Source of the DNA: Septoria linicola
Taxonomy: Eukaryota > Ascomycota > Dothideomycetes > Mycosphaerellales > Mycosphaerellaceae
DNA: 64,000 nt
Direction: 5' to 3'
Assembly: GCA_024114885.1 (NCBI GenBank)
Contig: CP099418.1
Span: 248,001-312,000 of the forward strand
Positions 47,654-58,828 of this stretch are shown here, piece after piece. Under the pieces are notes generated by a model that worked only from the letters and a program-made list of their open reading frames with translations, had not been told where the DNA came from and made no database searches. The position numbers and the translations under genes were made by a program. Numbering within the stretch: position 1 is the first letter of the stretch; each line of letters starts with the position of its first letter.

Positions 47654-50600
47654 GTATACTCAACCATACTTGCACACTTCCACAACATGGTAGGTCGCCG
47701 TGCTGTTACCAACACAACTGCTCTGATGACTGACTCGCTGTCCTGCAGTTGAAAATAGCCATCATGATGTCTTATCGTTGGCTCAGACGATGCTTAGGTT
47801 CTCGAGCATCGGATGGACATTGAAGAGCGTCGGAAAGGATTTCTTGACAGAGGGTCTCGCCGTAGTGTGCTTCGTCTGATATCAGATTAGCAGCTTTTGC
47901 CAATCTTCAGAAACGTGAGCACGCGTCCGCCTGCTCTGCATCACACCTAGCATGGGTGCCCTAACTGTTGCCATCTCCCTCTTTTCCTCTGACCTCAACT
48001 TCTAGTCAGACGCGCTATGCAGGCTGTGCTGATGTACTGATATCGAAGGCGCATGAACGATGCAGCAGGGATGCACGTTGCACGCCGCTTCATCGAAGGT
48101 CTCCTGCTGTCTCGCTTTGCGCTCCATCTAGAGATTGATGAGATGGTATAGCCATAGCTGCGAATGGGAGAAATCATCCTCGGCACGAGCGGGCTAGTTA
48201 GGCCGCTGCAAATTCAACGACACTCGCGCTAAAAATGTGATTCATCCCCACACAGAAGGACATCTTTATTGACGAAGATGGGAAGCAAGGCATAAGGGCC
48301 TTGGAGCGGTGCATGCAATCTTTGAACACCATGTCGCCACCGCACTCGCCACGCTGCAGGAGGACCTGTCATCACTCGACAGCGTGACAGCAAACTTCGA
48401 AAACCCCGGTCAACTGGTATGCCATTTCTTGTTTCCTAGTGTTCCAGGAGAAGCGAAAGTGCTGTCATCGCGCAGACGAGCATGGTCCCAGACGCGCTTA
48501 CTGACAGCAGCCCCTCTCGTTGACTGCGCAGTGACGGCCACTGCTTCTGCATCGCCACATAATGCTCCACGCGGTCTATCAGCCTTCGTACGATTGTGAA
48601 GAGATCTCGTTCAAGCATGTGATGGTCTGCAAAGCATTGACGAGGAGCAATGGGTGGCGTACAAGCTCATCAGCAACATCTCTGCGCTGTTCGAGACGGG
48701 CTACTGGTACAGCGATGCCTACACCAGTGCACCTTCAGATCCCATCCCAGGCACCGGCGCGTCCTATCGGGAGCACACCGAAGACCGGAGGTGTTTGGTA
48801 CGATGCCATAGACTTCAGAAGTGTTGTACTTCCACTCACTCACGAATACTTACAATGGTACATAGGTGGGAGCATAGCTGCGTGTGGCAGTGCCCCACCT
48901 GGCGACATTAGACGAGGAGTTCTGTATCGACCTATGCTTGTTCAGATTCCCATGTTCCGTGGTACTCCCTAGGAGCCGATCGTGGCATGATCCAATCCAT
49001 GAACAGGACGCCCTTGATTACTGATTCTTGCCGAGTCTAGCTATATGCGCTTACACAGCCCCTTGAGTACGCCAAGCAGGTAGGGCCCATGCCGCTGTGC
49101 CATCAGGCTCAAGGTCAGATCCCTTCTCACCCCCTATTCACCGCGCTCTTACATCGGTGCACTACCAAGAAACGCCGAGAGATTGAGACCCTGTCACTAC
49201 CTGACACAGGTTATATGTTAGTAGTCAGCGCTACAAGGAATGTTAGTTATCATATCTCTCGGCGCGCTATTTAAAAGCTGATCGTGTAACAGTATCAAGT
49301 CTCCTTCCTTTTCCCTTCATCTTGGATCTATCCTTCTACCTCGATATACCTTTGCAATCAAGCTCTTCGGGACTCCGGGGACCACGGCATGTGTGTTACT
49401 ATGGACACATCTCGCATGGGGCTGGGTACAATTGAGATTTCTTTTGTAGGCAAGTACGCCACCGTACTAATACAATGCCTGTAGAACTGCAACATAGATA
49501 CAGGAGTCCCAGGATTTCCTGCAAGGATGCCCGGAGCATGCCTTCCCAACGCCGAAGAAAGAGCTCAGGGTGCTACTGATCAGCATTGTAGAGATGTACG
49601 CTGATGTTATCATACTGGTTCGAGATTCAGTCACTTTCGCTACCGTTAGGAAAGTCCATGCAACACTCAATGGAACGGATGCGTGCCAAACGTCGAGGCC
49701 TTCCATGGTGCCTATACAGATGGGACCATTGTAAGGTGGCAGGCAAATTGTAGTTGAAGGGGCGCCATTTTCTACGCAGAGACAGCTTAGAACAATGGAG
49801 GAGCAAATCAGCGATCCAGAGTATGATGGCAGTAGTTTACTGGGGCACTTTGATATGACAGTAACGTCAGGACTAAGATACTTGGCTCTTGGTTGGCAGA
49901 CTCGTATTTCGAAGTGCTGGTCTTGGCGTGACATCCTCGTCCTTGGTAATAAAACTTTACTTGCATCCTGCAGACTAACGCTCTATTTCACGACCTTATT
50001 GACCACCGCACATCGAATACGCCGTAATTGCTTTTCGACAGCATAGCAGAGCTGTGTTGGAATGCAGTGTCCGTCAGTTATCTGAAGCACCGTGTAATGT
50101 ATAGGCAGGTTGCTTACAAGCTTCATATCAGTATTCCTTACAATCACGGTGAACTTTGAAGCTTCTGATTAGGACTTATGTCGATCCTGCCCATGAACGG
50201 CTCCTGAGCCGTGGTACTCAAGAAGAATGCCTTGGCCGCAACCACGGCGCATCCTTCCACCCTGCCTGGTGCTTGAGATCCAAGATGCGCCAAGGGCTAC
50301 AGCTCAGTCGATATCTGCTGCACCAAGGCTGTAGTAAGAAGCCTTTCTCAGACTACTGAATCCTTCCTATCTCTGTTGTGGAGGATGAAGAGCTAACATG
50401 AGAACAGTCAGACTCAATCGACAGATGCTTAGAGCCGATTGCATGCGTGTCTGAGCTCGAAGAGGTGCCGCAACCATCAGGCAGTCACACATGAGCCTCA
50501 AGAGATAGATGGCCAACTCTGCACGGCTCAGGGTGGCATCGCCTGTACTGCTGCCGGCCTCTCATATCAAACGGCGTGCGTCCATCTATCCCTCCGGACC

Positions 50601-51106
50601 AGCTATGGTCACAAGCTATGACTTCTCCAGGACGTTCGATATGCGGTCCAAGGTTTCCTTCCTCATGGTTCCCATAGCCTGGTAGGTCTGATATCCGCGG
50701 AATCCTCTTGTGTTAAATCCCTGGGCATGACAAGGCTGACATATCAACGCTGCCATGCAACGCGCCATGTGGCGCCCCAGCTTTTGCCAATGCTAGTGTT
50801 GACGACGATTCCTCGTCATGACAAGCAGAAATGCCCAGAATGAGACTACAGTGTGTATTGGCATCACCGATGCGGCCACAATGGGACATCAGTGACTGAA
50901 CGGGCTCACCGAGGCCTTCGGGCATGTCCATGTCTCACTTGCAATACAAAATCTGAATCGGAGATCCTCGTGAGCTGCAGGCCGTAGGATCAGAGCTCAG
51001 TGCTCCGCCCATAATCTTCTTGAAAGCAGGCTCGCAGACAACTTTACTTGCAAATAACCTTCGCAGACCAATTTCGTTGCAGACCATCCTCCTTACATCC
51101 ACAACC
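47654..51106. other. Gene-poor region with possible decayed coding fragments
   Basis: 3.4 kb without a convincing gene. Coding-like stretches occur at about 48,309-48,420 (FEHHVATALATLQEDLSSLD) and in another frame at 48,600-48,790 (QWVAYKLISNISALFETGYW), which might be one degraded gene. A minus-strand frame at 49,467-49,934 has hydrophobic stretches but no recognisable motif. No UstYa, tyrosinase, P450 or transporter motif was found here. Confidence 0.35.
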
Positions 51107-51913
51107 ATGATAGAACTACGTCCAGCTGCCATCCTGTTGGCCATCTCAGCAGGAGCTTGCACGGCCGCCCCCACCAGCGGAGTTCCCAATACCGACATTC
51201 GTGCTGGCCCGATGGGGGCCTTGAATCTTATACAATGCGGAGAGGATCAACTTTTTGTCATTCAGAAGGACGGAAGAGAGCTCTACTGGCCAGTTGCAAG
51301 TTCCTTCGGCAACACGACTGGTTGCATCGACAAACCCCCTCAGCGTCTGGAGCTCGAGGCCTCCCGCATGAGGAATTTAGAGACGACGATCGAAGTAGAC
51401 GACGGTGAAATCACTGCCAGTGTATTCGGCCGGGACCTGCCAGATTCTCCTCCTGCCTTCAGCGAACTCTGGGACAACATCCAGAGTGGATGTAATTTCC
51501 GGGCTCTCTGCACGACCGAGTTCGTGACCCCCAACGTGCAATTACCTCCTGCATTCCGAGGCCAGCTAAGGATGCGAGCCCGCGGCAATTTCGCCGCTGC
51601 AGAAGCAGGCATCATCCAGGACGAATACTCCCAGCTAGTCCGAGAAGCGTTCGACGCAACTGTAAGCCCGGTCAGGAGAGGCAACGAACAGATTCACGAA
51701 GATGCTTCCAAGGCTCTACTGGCGTCTTCCAGCCTCCCGAATCTCTCTGGCACTTTCCTCCTCGTCGAGTTTGATGACAACACGTCCAACACCCATCCGT
51801 GCGATGGTCCCGTGTCGGCAATCAACAACATTGCAGGTTCTCTCGTGCCTCAGCTGGGACCTCTGTTCGGCGCGATTGGAGCGATCTGTGATCTCGTCAA
51901 CCCTCCCGAGTAA
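51107..51913 (+). CDS. Small secreted protein of unknown function
   Basis: 268 residues, no intron, ATG at 51107 after ACAACC. The signal peptide MIELRPAAILLAISAGACTA has a likely cleavage before APTSG. The mature protein has few cysteines (IQCGEDQ, TTGCIDKP, SGCNFRALC, THPCDG, GAICDL) and no recognised domain. The C-terminal segment (INNIAGSLVPQLGPLFGAIGAI) is hydrophobic and might contact membrane. Secretion is well supported; function is unknown. Confidence 0.65.
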   Translation: MIELRPAAILLAISAGACTAAPTSGVPNTDIRAGPMGALNLIQCGEDQLFVIQKDGRELYWPVASSFGNTTGCIDKPPQRLELEASRMRNLETTIEVDDGEITASVFGRDLPDSPPAFSELWDNIQSGCNFRALCTTEFVTPNVQLPPAFRGQLRMRARGNFAAAEAGIIQDEYSQLVREAFDATVSPVRRGNEQIHEDASKALLASSSLPNLSGTFLLVEFDDNTSNTHPCDGPVSAINNIAGSLVPQLGPLFGAIGAICDLVNPPE

Positions 51914-51968
51914 GGAGTCATCAGAAGATGACCGGGAAATCATGACCGTCGATTAGGCGCTGCAGTAA

Positions 51969-52115
51969 GCCATAAAATACAACGAAGTGCCAGTCGCTTC
52001 CCTTATAACTCCCATTCACGGAAATTTTTTATTCGGAATTGATCGTTCTTGTCCATAATCAACCTCTTCGACTTTTGCGACGAGTCTTCTTGCCCATGCG
52101 GGAAGAACAAATAAT
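51969..52115 (-). pseudogene. Duplicated 3' end of a spermidine synthase gene
   Basis: On the minus strand this stretch reads LFVLPAWARRLVAKVEEVDYG, clearly related to the C-terminus of the synthase ending at 53785 (MFVLPTRARRLIAKVEEGDCG). Similarity continues into the 3' flank, where both copies carry a CATAAAATACAA-like motif (about 51,972 and 53,695). Upstream similarity stops, so only the tail was copied or survives. Confidence 0.65.
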
Positions 52116-52365
52116 GACAAATACTCTGTCCCGAGACCAGGGGGCTCTGTAATATGGAGCTGAGATGCTCCTCACTCAAAGTTATCAATTCATATGAGAT
52201 AGCCTTGAAAGAGACCCGGTGCTCATAACGTTGGAAGTAGAACTCGAGTGGGCCTACACGAATGAACCTGCCAGAGTAGCATCCCGTTTGTATGTGGTAG
52301 ACGGAGTGGCAACACCAGCTCTCACGCAGGCCCTTCTGCCAAGGAAGCTTGCGGGAGTTGCACAT
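52003..52365 (-). CDS. Doubtful 120-residue frame overlapping the synthase relic
   Basis: An ATG-initiated frame with no domain. Its last third overlaps the spermidine synthase tail relic in a different frame, which argues that it is accidental. Listed only because nothing else occupies this position. Confidence 0.2.
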   Translation of the reverse strand: MCNSRKLPWQKGLRESWCCHSVYHIQTGCYSGRFIRVGPLEFYFQRYEHRVSFKAISYELITLSEEHLSSILQSPLVSGQSICHYLFFPHGQEDSSQKSKRLIMDKNDQFRIKNFREWEL

Positions 52366-52416
52366 ATCCTGTTGGCTTAGACATTGCAGGAGGATTGAGT
52401 AATTGCGATTGTTGCC

Positions 52417-53358
52417 TCAATCATACAGAGAATAGCCTCCACTGTCTGGACCCATCCAAGGAGGGCCACAGCCCGAGGTCGCCTTCCTCATATCTTCCAT
52501 GTTCATCCTCTGATCCCATGAGGCGTAACATCCCAGGTATTTTGCGATACTCGTGAGTGTAAACACCTTACGATCGTTGTCATTGATCCGGTGGTAGAAC
52601 ACAACCCTCCATGAGAAGTCTTCAGCCGAGTTCTCGTCATCTTGGTCGGGAGCAGGCCGACAGTAAGCGTACATACTCACCCAAGTGTTGTCCTTGCACC
52701 GATCCCCGTACTCTTGCCACTGCTGCCTCGAGTCTAAGATCACGCCTGCGACAATCTCAAGCTCGTCTACCAGGTAGTCTGCGCCCATGTTGAGCCATTC
52801 ATCCGGATCAGCGGCAGTGTCAAGTCTGCCACGCAGGAGTTGTTCATCCTCGTCATACTTTTCAATCATCATCGCGAAGTCGCAAATACCACTATGCCGA
52901 AAATCAGTATCGGCCACTCCATTCGTAACACTGAGAAACTCTGCTAGCTCGGCAGGTAACTCCTATTTCTCCTCCTCGTCCTCAAGCATTTCTCCATCCT
53001 TCCACTGATTCAAAATCTCTTCCAAAATCCTTAAATATCTCCTTCTCAACTCCTTCCCAACCGGAGGCCTAGTACCACTAAGTAACCAATGCTTCTCGAT
53101 CAGACTCTCAACATCGTCCAGAGAGTTGACTTCTGCTTCCAACCTCGCTTGATTCTTCAGCTCATCCGGAGCATGCTCAGGGATTCGACGCTCCCACGTC
53201 TTGTGCTCCTCCGTCCAGCGGAACCAGCACCGTGTCATGGCAAAAACGCCCTGGGATTCGGGGTAGGGTGAACTGCGATGTTCTGAAATTCGAGCTTCCA
53301 GCAAGGCCTTGTTCGCTGCCGCTATTCTGGTGCGGAACTTGGTGACGGCCTGTTCCAT
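52417..53358 (-). pseudogene. SMI1/KNR4-like protein with one in-frame stop
   Basis: From ATG 53358 the frame runs 131 codons to a TAG at 52963-52965, then continues in the same frame to 52417 without another stop. The post-stop part starts ELPAELAEFLSVTNGV, the typical entry of an SMI1/KNR4 domain (LPxxLxxFLxxxNG), and goes on with CDFAMMIEKYDEDEQLL and a Trp-rich region (DEWLNMGADY, FSWRVVFYH). The pre-stop part is basic and helical (MEQAVTKFRTRIAAANK). In fungi SMI1/KNR4 proteins help coordinate cell-wall synthesis and signalling; the fold also occurs widely as a toxin-immunity module. No plausible intron removes the stop. It is a recent pseudogene, or two separate frames, or translated by readthrough. 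Confidence 0.6.
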
Positions 53359-53784
53359 CTTGATCGCGGTAAGGCGTTTGCCTTGGATCCAGATCAACTG
53401 CCTGGAGTGAAGAAGGCGTCGTTGGTGAAGGCGTGGCTCAGGCAAACATTCAGCGTGCAACCATTAGGCAGGCATGCCGAACTTAGCACCTGTCCCGTCT
53501 CTATGCTGGTTTTTAGTCCAGATGTATTCATCTAAATCTTCACTAAGTTGACAATTATCATGTATACTACAACTCGTTGAAAGGCTATACTTGCGCGAAG
53601 GTTATCTTTCGGTTGACGGTAATGGAGGTGAGCTTTGACATCATCAACGGCCCGAACTCTAATGACACATTCGAGGGGGGCGGTACAGGAAACCATAAAA
53701 TACAATGAGTGTCACCGTCTTCCCACATAACTTTCGTTCCTCGAGCCTATCTGCTCGGAATTCCTTATTCGAGAACGATCGTTC
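53359..53784. other. Intergenic, 3' flank of the spermidine synthase copy
   Basis: 53,693-53,784 is the downstream flank shared with 51,969-52,060. Otherwise nothing seen. Confidence 0.5.
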
Positions 53785-54842
53785 TCATCCACAATCGCCC
53801 TCTTCGACTTTTGCGATCAGTCTTCTTGCCCTTGTAGGAAGAACAAACATGGCTCTATGCACATTAGCACTATAGTACGACCACAGCTTGTCTTCCTCCA
53901 TCTCACTAATCCAACGAAGGGGTCCCAATGGATTACATGTCGGTGTCTTTGAGCATATCATGAACCCTTGCTGTCCAGCATTATACGAAGGAACCGATGA
54001 GTAGAAGAATTGAACCACTGGGAAGATTTTCCGCCAGGCGCTATAGCTCTCAATGAAAGCTGCGTCCAAATGCTCGCGATTGCGGGCTTCAGCGGGAGGT
54101 AAGCAAAGGTCAGTGGGTACGAAGCAGATCTGATGTTTGCTTCCTCCGTCCAGCGGTGACCTCACTGGTGACAGAGGGATTCCCGCGGGAAGTGAAGCGA
54201 AAATGCCATCTGGAGTCAAGGATTCTTTCACTAGTTGAAAGAATGAGTCCTTGTATAAGCAAGTTGCTGGACCGTCCGGATCGTTGCTGTCGACGATGAT
54301 AACATCAAAAATCTGTTTATGATGCTTCAGGTATTCGAATCCGTCTCCCACGATGATTCTGGCCTTGGGTGAGACAAGCCAACGGCCTTGAATGGTAGGT
54401 ACTCCTTGCTCAGACGTATGACGGCCTCATCAATGTCGACGAGCACGGCCTGCTCGAGGCAATCGTGGGTGAGCACATCACGGAGCACACCTCCATCGCC
54501 GCCATCAATGATTAGGACTTTGCGAGGATTGGGATGGGCATTCATGGGGACATTCGCCAGGACTTCAGAATACGCTCGTTCGTCTCTCTCGGAGCATTGG
54601 ACGATGCCATCTACGACAAGCACATTTCCCAGGGATGGTGCGTTGAAGACTAGGATGTCTTGGTAGCGCGACTTCTCGACGTGAGGAACGCCATTACATC
54701 TGATGCCGAGGGACTCATCCCAGAGATCTGTCGATTCACGGAACCATCCATCTGTCTGAATGGTTAGCGGTGTTGATTGCGTGGTAGGAACGTGGCCATG
54801 ATCGATGCCTTTTACAAGAGGGTGTTCTAGACCTTCCACCAT
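53785..54842 (-). pseudogene. Spermidine synthase paralog, frameshifted
   Basis: From ATG 54842 the protein matches spermidine synthase: DGWFRES, EKSRYQDILVF, GNVLVVDGIVQCSERDE, HPNPRKVLIIDGGDGGVLRD (substrate-binding loop) and VDIDEAVI. Near 54,361-54,372 one base appears to be missing. The other frame resumes at GDGFEYLKHH with DVIIVDSNDPDGPA (decarboxy-AdoMet/putrescine site), QQGFMICSK and YYSANVHRAMFVLP. The enzyme would transfer an aminopropyl group to putrescine. A roughly 40-residue insertion after PDGIFASLPAG may be an unspliced in-frame intron, and the usual GE segment after it is altered. With the frameshift the enzyme is split, so this is probably a decayed paralog and not the housekeeping gene. 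Confidence 0.75.
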
Positions 54843-56771
54843 ATTTGAGTGCGGTACGAGAATGCTAGAATGTCTGCAGTTCCAGAGTAGCAAGTTGTCG
54901 TTCGACAGCAGCTGGGAAGAAGATAGTCTTTAATATTCAGCTTCGACATCGTGACAAATGCGTCGTCTGCATTTGCTGCAAGTGGAGTAGTGGTAGAAAG
55001 TCACCATGTGTGGATTCTGCTTTTGGTTCTGGTGTGGGCCATGCATTGTCCCAACATCGTGACCGATCTTTGTCGATCTCGTTACGCTCAGGACAGAGCT
55101 GCTTTCGGGGTCGTCCAATGTCTGATGCTGCCAGATGCAGTCATGCTATCAGATTGACAGGCGAGAATTCTGAGTAGGCGGAAGTGCCGCGCTGTTGAAG
55201 ATGCCAAGGCCGCCTAGCCGAATCCGGACACACCACACTTCACGTTGCAAATTTCTCCTCCACCTGAAACTAGCGCGCAGCTATTATAGTTGTATTACAA
55301 TTCATGCTTCACATCAATTAGCACATCTTCATTGGTCTAGGTACATTCATCCGAACCTTCGAAGCAGCGAACATCGCTAACAGTTGCATAGTGGTCATGG
55401 TACGACATCTCACCTACCTTCTGCGCTACACAGCAACTAACAACACCTCCAGATTTCCGCTTGTCACCGAAAGGAAGCAAGCGCGGGAGACCTGGGTTCG
55501 ATTCCCAGATGGAGAGCATCTCAAGCGCCTATTCTTTTGCCTTTTGTTCGATACAATGAGCCCAGATCGATCTTATTGACCCCGCGGATGGGTGGGCTTC
55601 AACCCGTCCGGATGCAGCTCACCGTGTGTTCACTCCTGCTTCGTATGCACTTATTATTTTGCTTGCTTGACTGAACGAACAAGCATAGCACAGTTTGTCT
55701 ACTGGTAGAGTGGTACAAGACAGGCCTACAGCAGCAGAGTGCAACCGCACAAAAGAAATGACCACCGATCTCACGACTTGCAAACTTCAGGCAACGACAA
55801 CAAGGATAGCGTTCACAGTATCTTTCGGCTTATGGTTTGATCGTGGGATAGTGTACTCATCTCCATCGTACTCAGGGTGCCACACCACGATTCCATACAT
55901 CAGGTGATCGTGCCACGATCTGGGCTCGGCCTGCCCACACTGCTTTGTACGATCTGAAACTGTTGCTGGCTAGCAAGTAGATCCTCGCGAGACCGGATCC
56001 TTCTCATCTGTCGGCGCTCTGCTTCATGTCGGTGTTACCGCATGGTCGATCTTCTCCGCGGCAGCAGAAGTCTTTCGGATGTGCTTACAGCACACAAGTC
56101 GCACCGTAAGTTGCAATCGATAGGATGAATGGAGGGAGAAGCTTCAATTGATGATAGATACCAGTGACTTCGGTGTCGTAAGTTGTGAAGGAGGATTGGT
56201 AACAAGGAAACGCATGCTGGAGTTACGACCCACATCATTGATCATCTCGGTCTCTTGCCTCTTGATGATGATGGCGAGACACTTGTATGCAATACTCCGG
56301 AAACGTGGGTCGCACTTCCTCGAGATAACCAGACGAGTGAGCTGGATCGAGAACTCGAGCATGATCTTCTGTTACAAACAGACATGGCTGTGGACGAAAG
56401 GCATGATTCCTGAGGAAGTGCAGCCGAAGCCAGTGTTTGCAAGAATGGACTGAGCAAAAGTTGGCACAGTAATCCTTTATCAAGCCCAACCCGCTATCCG
56501 TGAGCGGACAGTGCACGGCAATACGTTGCGCGACAACTGAAGGGGAAATGACGGGACATATTTGGTAGCCTCATGGCCTTGAAGAGAGCATCTTCGCGTG
56601 GTAAGCAAGCAAGAATGAGCAAATCATGTTTTGGTGTACCCCAACATACAGGCCTATTCAACCATTCGGATGTTCACACTAGATCAAGTGCAAGGTGACG
56701 ACGCAAACGAGCAAAGCAGCCATTGATGGTCGATCGCAAAAGCCTCCTCCAGTGACCTTCTCCGGAACATA
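54843..56771. other. Intergenic, no supported protein gene
   Basis: 1.9 kb. It contains a tRNA-like fragment (about 55,387-55,516). A short frame at 56,148-56,453 and its opposite-strand overlaps have no recognisable features. Confidence 0.4.
55457..55516 (+). other. tRNA-like fragment (Asp-type anticodon and T arm)
   Basis: CTGGG-TTCGATT-CCCAG (55492-55508) is a perfect T arm with a B box. Just upstream, CCGC-TTGTCAC followed by a later GCGGG resembles an intron-containing anticodon arm with GTC. A D-arm-like ATAGTGGTCATGG lies about 60 bp further upstream, too far away, and no 5' acceptor strand pairs with ATGGAGA. Best read as a tRNA-derived relic or SINE piece. Confidence 0.35.
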
Positions 56772-58118
56772 CTACGTCCGCGGAGTCTTCGACGTAGTCT
56801 CATCACACTCGAACCCAACAGGATCAAGGACATTGCTGCACTTGTGCCCAGTAGCCGGCTCGCCAGTACCACTAACGGTCATATCTAGATTGGTAACACT
56901 GATCCGTGGACATGGAACAGCAGCAGAGCACTGGAAATCTGTGGCCTCTTTGCGTTGTTGTGTGCCTCGAATGTCGTACCAGTGCAGGTCGCTGATCTGG
57001 AACTCGCTCGTATCACAGTCTCCCGTGCCGCCCTCAAAGTTTACGCATTGAGTGATGTCCAGAGCAATCTCAGCATCGTGGAGCGTGAAATTGTTGAAGG
57101 TGACATTTTTGATGTAGCCGAGGCCACCTCCGCCACCATTAGGAGGAACGCCCTTCTGCACACCAGTCCACGTTTTGATGTAACCTCCTTGCCGGATCGG
57201 TCCGAACATCTCGATATTGCGAGCTGTGATATTCTCGATGAACTCGTACTTACCATTGAATTGGCCGATCGAACCTAAAGCCACGCCACTGCCGTGGTAG
57301 AAAGTGAGATCTTCCATGAGAATGTTCGTGCTGTTGGCCTTCTGAGAGATGCTGTCGTCTCCACAGTCCACAACCCACCTGGCGAACGTAATGTTATTGG
57401 AGTAAATTGTATCGGCGCCATCCGTGTTCAGTGGGCCGAACTTGTCGCCACCCTTCAGATTGGTCGAGTTGACATAGATGTCTTGGAGGAGCACGTTCTC
57501 GCTATTGATCAGCGTCATGGTCCACATCTGGCTCTGCACGAAGCGCAGGTTCTCAATGACCGAGTTTGTCAGCCCTCCGAGGGTGATCTGATGCGGTCGT
57601 CGTGGGTAGTTGCTTGCACCGTTCGTGAAGTCATACCAGACCTGCCCATTGCCGTCGAAAGTGCCGTTTCCATTGCCATGAAGCCAGATATTGTCGCCGC
57701 CCAGGTACCAGGCTGTGGACTGATTCTGGTAGCCCATCGGCAAGGAATTCGCAAGCCAGTACTCGATGTCAGTGTCCCAGAGAAGAGTTCCTCGAATATC
57801 GATCTCGACATTGGAAAGATTTGTCGTAGTCAAGACCGACTCGATATGATAGGTGGCGTCATTGAAGATAATCTTGCCGTCATGGCCGCAGCGCTCAAAA
57901 GCAGACAGAATCGCCGGTGCCGAGTCACCATTGTCCTCTGCTGCTTTGACTTGACAAATGTTGGCGCGAGTTTGCGGTCCAGGCAAGATGTATGGCGCGC
58001 CAGGGTAGTAAGATGGAGTGTCGAAGGTCGTGACATTCGGTATCTGTGATGGCAAAGCCAATACAGCTTGCAGCCAAGGCAGAATCGCCATGCCAGCAAA
58101 AGATCTGTGCATCTTCAT
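56772..58118 (-). CDS. GH28 family pectin-degrading glycosidase (exo-type)
   Basis: 448 residues, single exon, signal peptide MKMHRSFAGMAILPWLQAVLALP. The parallel beta-helix GH28 signature is visible: NTDGAD (231-236), CGDDSISQK (252-260), HGSGVALGSIGQ (275-286) and GYIKTW (312-317). The catalytic Asp residues of NTD and DD are retained. The usual His of the GHG motif is Ser (277), and the Arg of RIKT is Tyr (313). Such changes occur in exo-acting GH28 members (galacturonan or rhamnogalacturonan exo-hydrolases), so a classical endo-polygalacturonase is unlikely. Many N-glycosylation sites fit secretion. It would attack plant pectin, which points to a plant-associated lifestyle. Confidence 0.88.
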   Translation of the reverse strand: MKMHRSFAGMAILPWLQAVLALPSQIPNVTTFDTPSYYPGAPYILPGPQTRANICQVKAAEDNGDSAPAILSAFERCGHDGKIIFNDATYHIESVLTTTNLSNVEIDIRGTLLWDTDIEYWLANSLPMGYQNQSTAWYLGGDNIWLHGNGNGTFDGNGQVWYDFTNGASNYPRRPHQITLGGLTNSVIENLRFVQSQMWTMTLINSENVLLQDIYVNSTNLKGGDKFGPLNTDGADTIYSNNITFARWVVDCGDDSISQKANSTNILMEDLTFYHGSGVALGSIGQFNGKYEFIENITARNIEMFGPIRQGGYIKTWTGVQKGVPPNGGGGGLGYIKNVTFNNFTLHDAEIALDITQCVNFEGGTGDCDTSEFQISDLHWYDIRGTQQRKEATDFQCSAAVPCPRISVTNLDMTVSGTGEPATGHKCSNVLDPVGFECDETTSKTPRT

Positions 58119-58828
58119 AAGCGATCACAGCTTCTTGCAGTGTTGTTCGATGAACGAAGGAGCAAGGCGATAGTTGGGCACTTGGCAGTGGACGCCAATC
58201 TGAGCCAGTCTGTCATGTGCGTGGAAGTGAACGCCTGCCATGCTGAAAGTGAACACCACATTCACCCTCACCCGCCTGCGGACCCGCGTTGCTGAACAGC
58301 CCACGGGCGAAGCCAAATATGAAGATCCGTGAGGAGCCGTACCCGCCATGCTTTGTCAGAGAGTTTGATTGTTTTCCATGGATGTGGTTATACACAACCA
58401 CACTCCACGAGATCTGAGATACAAAATCGTCTCACCAACCAGTTTATTGTCGGTATGTGGACAACCTCGCTAATGTGTGGCAGAGTCATGCGGTCGCTTG
58501 GAGATGTCAAAAGGGTGCACTGGCGGAGATGACGGACTAGATCATAAGCAGTGTAATCTCGGCTCAAAGTTGTTCTGCCCAAGTCATGCTGTGAGCTGTG
58601 GATGTGTGTTGTACAGAAGCAGGATGGGAGAGGAGAAAAGTGGAGGTCGAGCAGAGCCAAGACTTGGATCGCTTCTGCAGACGCGTGACGACACCATTAC
58701 TACTACTTACTACGCGACACCAACACCGCACTCTGCATCAAGATGTTGATCTTTCATCAACCTCCTCAGTTTTCTGTTCGACCTGCAGAATCCGCAACAC
58801 CAGGCTGACGAAACGCTGTACAGCCACC
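58119..58828. promoter_or_regulatory. Divergent promoter region
   Basis: 710 bp between the start codons of the GH28 gene and the tocopherol-cyclase-like gene. No specific motif called. Confidence 0.4.

Noticed and set aside
47415..47693. A repetitive plus-strand frame beginning MLTSWAVPGLHL
   Set aside because: It is an out-of-frame reading of the 72-bp repeats, with no signal peptide or KR sites.
55695..55730. A-box-like TGGTAGAGTGG suggesting a tRNA
   Set aside because: No B box or foldable cloverleaf at the right distance downstream.
57294..58049. A 251-codon plus-strand frame opposite the GH28 gene
   Set aside because: A shadow of the GH28 coding sequence, with no motif of its own.
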